Below are positions 63,786 to 64,000 of a stretch of DNA of 64,000 nucleotides, in pieces. The stretch spans positions 90,253,436 through 90,317,435 of the forward strand of contig NC_051071.1 in the NCBI RefSeq assembly GCF_004664715.2. The letters are read 5' to 3'. Position 1 is the first letter of the stretch. Each line of letters begins with the position of its first letter. The position numbers and the translations under genes are program-made. The notes under the pieces are model-generated. The model was not told the DNA's origin and did no database searches. It saw only the letters and a program-made list of their open reading frames with translations. Source of the DNA: Peromyscus leucopus (taxonomy: Eukaryota > Chordata > Mammalia > Rodentia > Cricetidae).

Positions 63786-64000
63786 AAAGCTGGGATCCCG
63801 TGGGCCGTGCATTCTGACGGAGACTTACCGGCATGTTGGAAACTCAGCAGCTTTATTAAGTAAGCTGATGGAGGATCGGTTACCTCGTCTCAGTAGGGTT
63901 CCTGTAGGGAGCCATCGTAAGCTGTCGTCATGCTGGAGGAGGAAGCTGTGGTTGATGTTTTCTGCACATGCTGTCAGCATCCATAGTTGGACCAGGGGAA
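63786..64000. other. Right end of window, no feature recognised
   Basis: Unassigned sequence running off the window. Confidence 0.4.

Overview
The window is mammalian nuclear DNA from a muroid rodent. It is full of B1, B2, B3, ID and B4 (ID/B1 fusion) SINEs. Several B1 copies carry the 'caaaactacac' or 'gcctttcctgg' middle and the '(g)ccaccaccgcccggc' end that I associate with cricetids (hamster, vole, deer mouse) rather than Mus or Rattus. Older MIR, L1 and MaLR/MLT1-like remnants and many CA, GA, ATT and poly(A) tracts complete the picture. Nothing suggests a bacterial, plasmid or viral replicon.

I see no protein-coding exon I can defend. The long open frames fall in GT/CA repeats, in a 27-bp minisatellite, or in CpG-island GC-rich sequence. 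There is no rRNA, functional tRNA or CRISPR array; tRNA-like segments are the heads of B2, B3 and ID SINEs.

The functional anchors are two CpG islands about 27 kb apart. Island 1 (about 22.13-23.24 kb) has an inverted CCAAT box beside a GC box, a CTG/CCG triplet-rich leader and a good splice donor after 22688. Island 2 (about 49.33-50.29 kb) has an ETS motif, an octamer-like element, an AP-1/MARE-like site just upstream, and a splice donor after 49943. Both donors read on the + strand. The simplest reading is two alternative untranslated first exons of one + strand gene whose coding exons lie to the right of the window. I cannot name the gene.

Layout: 0-21 kb is repeat-dense DNA with an 800-bp GT-rich locus (4.2-5.0 kb) and a SINE that has grown both an internal 30-bp minisatellite and a GA-rich pentanucleotide tail (11.2-11.9 kb). 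21-24 kb is island 1 with lower repeat density. 24-49 kb is the presumed first intron, with many SINEs, a GCC expansion inside a B1 (33.9 kb) and a 56-bp minisatellite (45.6-45.9 kb). 49.3-50.3 kb is island 2. 50-64 kb is further presumed intron with a perfect 20-bp inverted repeat (56.35 kb), a 1.5-kb 27-bp minisatellite (57.5-59.0 kb) and a MaLR-like LTR (62.3-62.7 kb).

The recurring unusual theme is tandem-repeat growth from within SINEs, in at least seven places. I did not find a convincing undescribed gene system. Repeat boundaries are by eye and good to roughly 5-30 bases; family names are from memory of consensus sequences.
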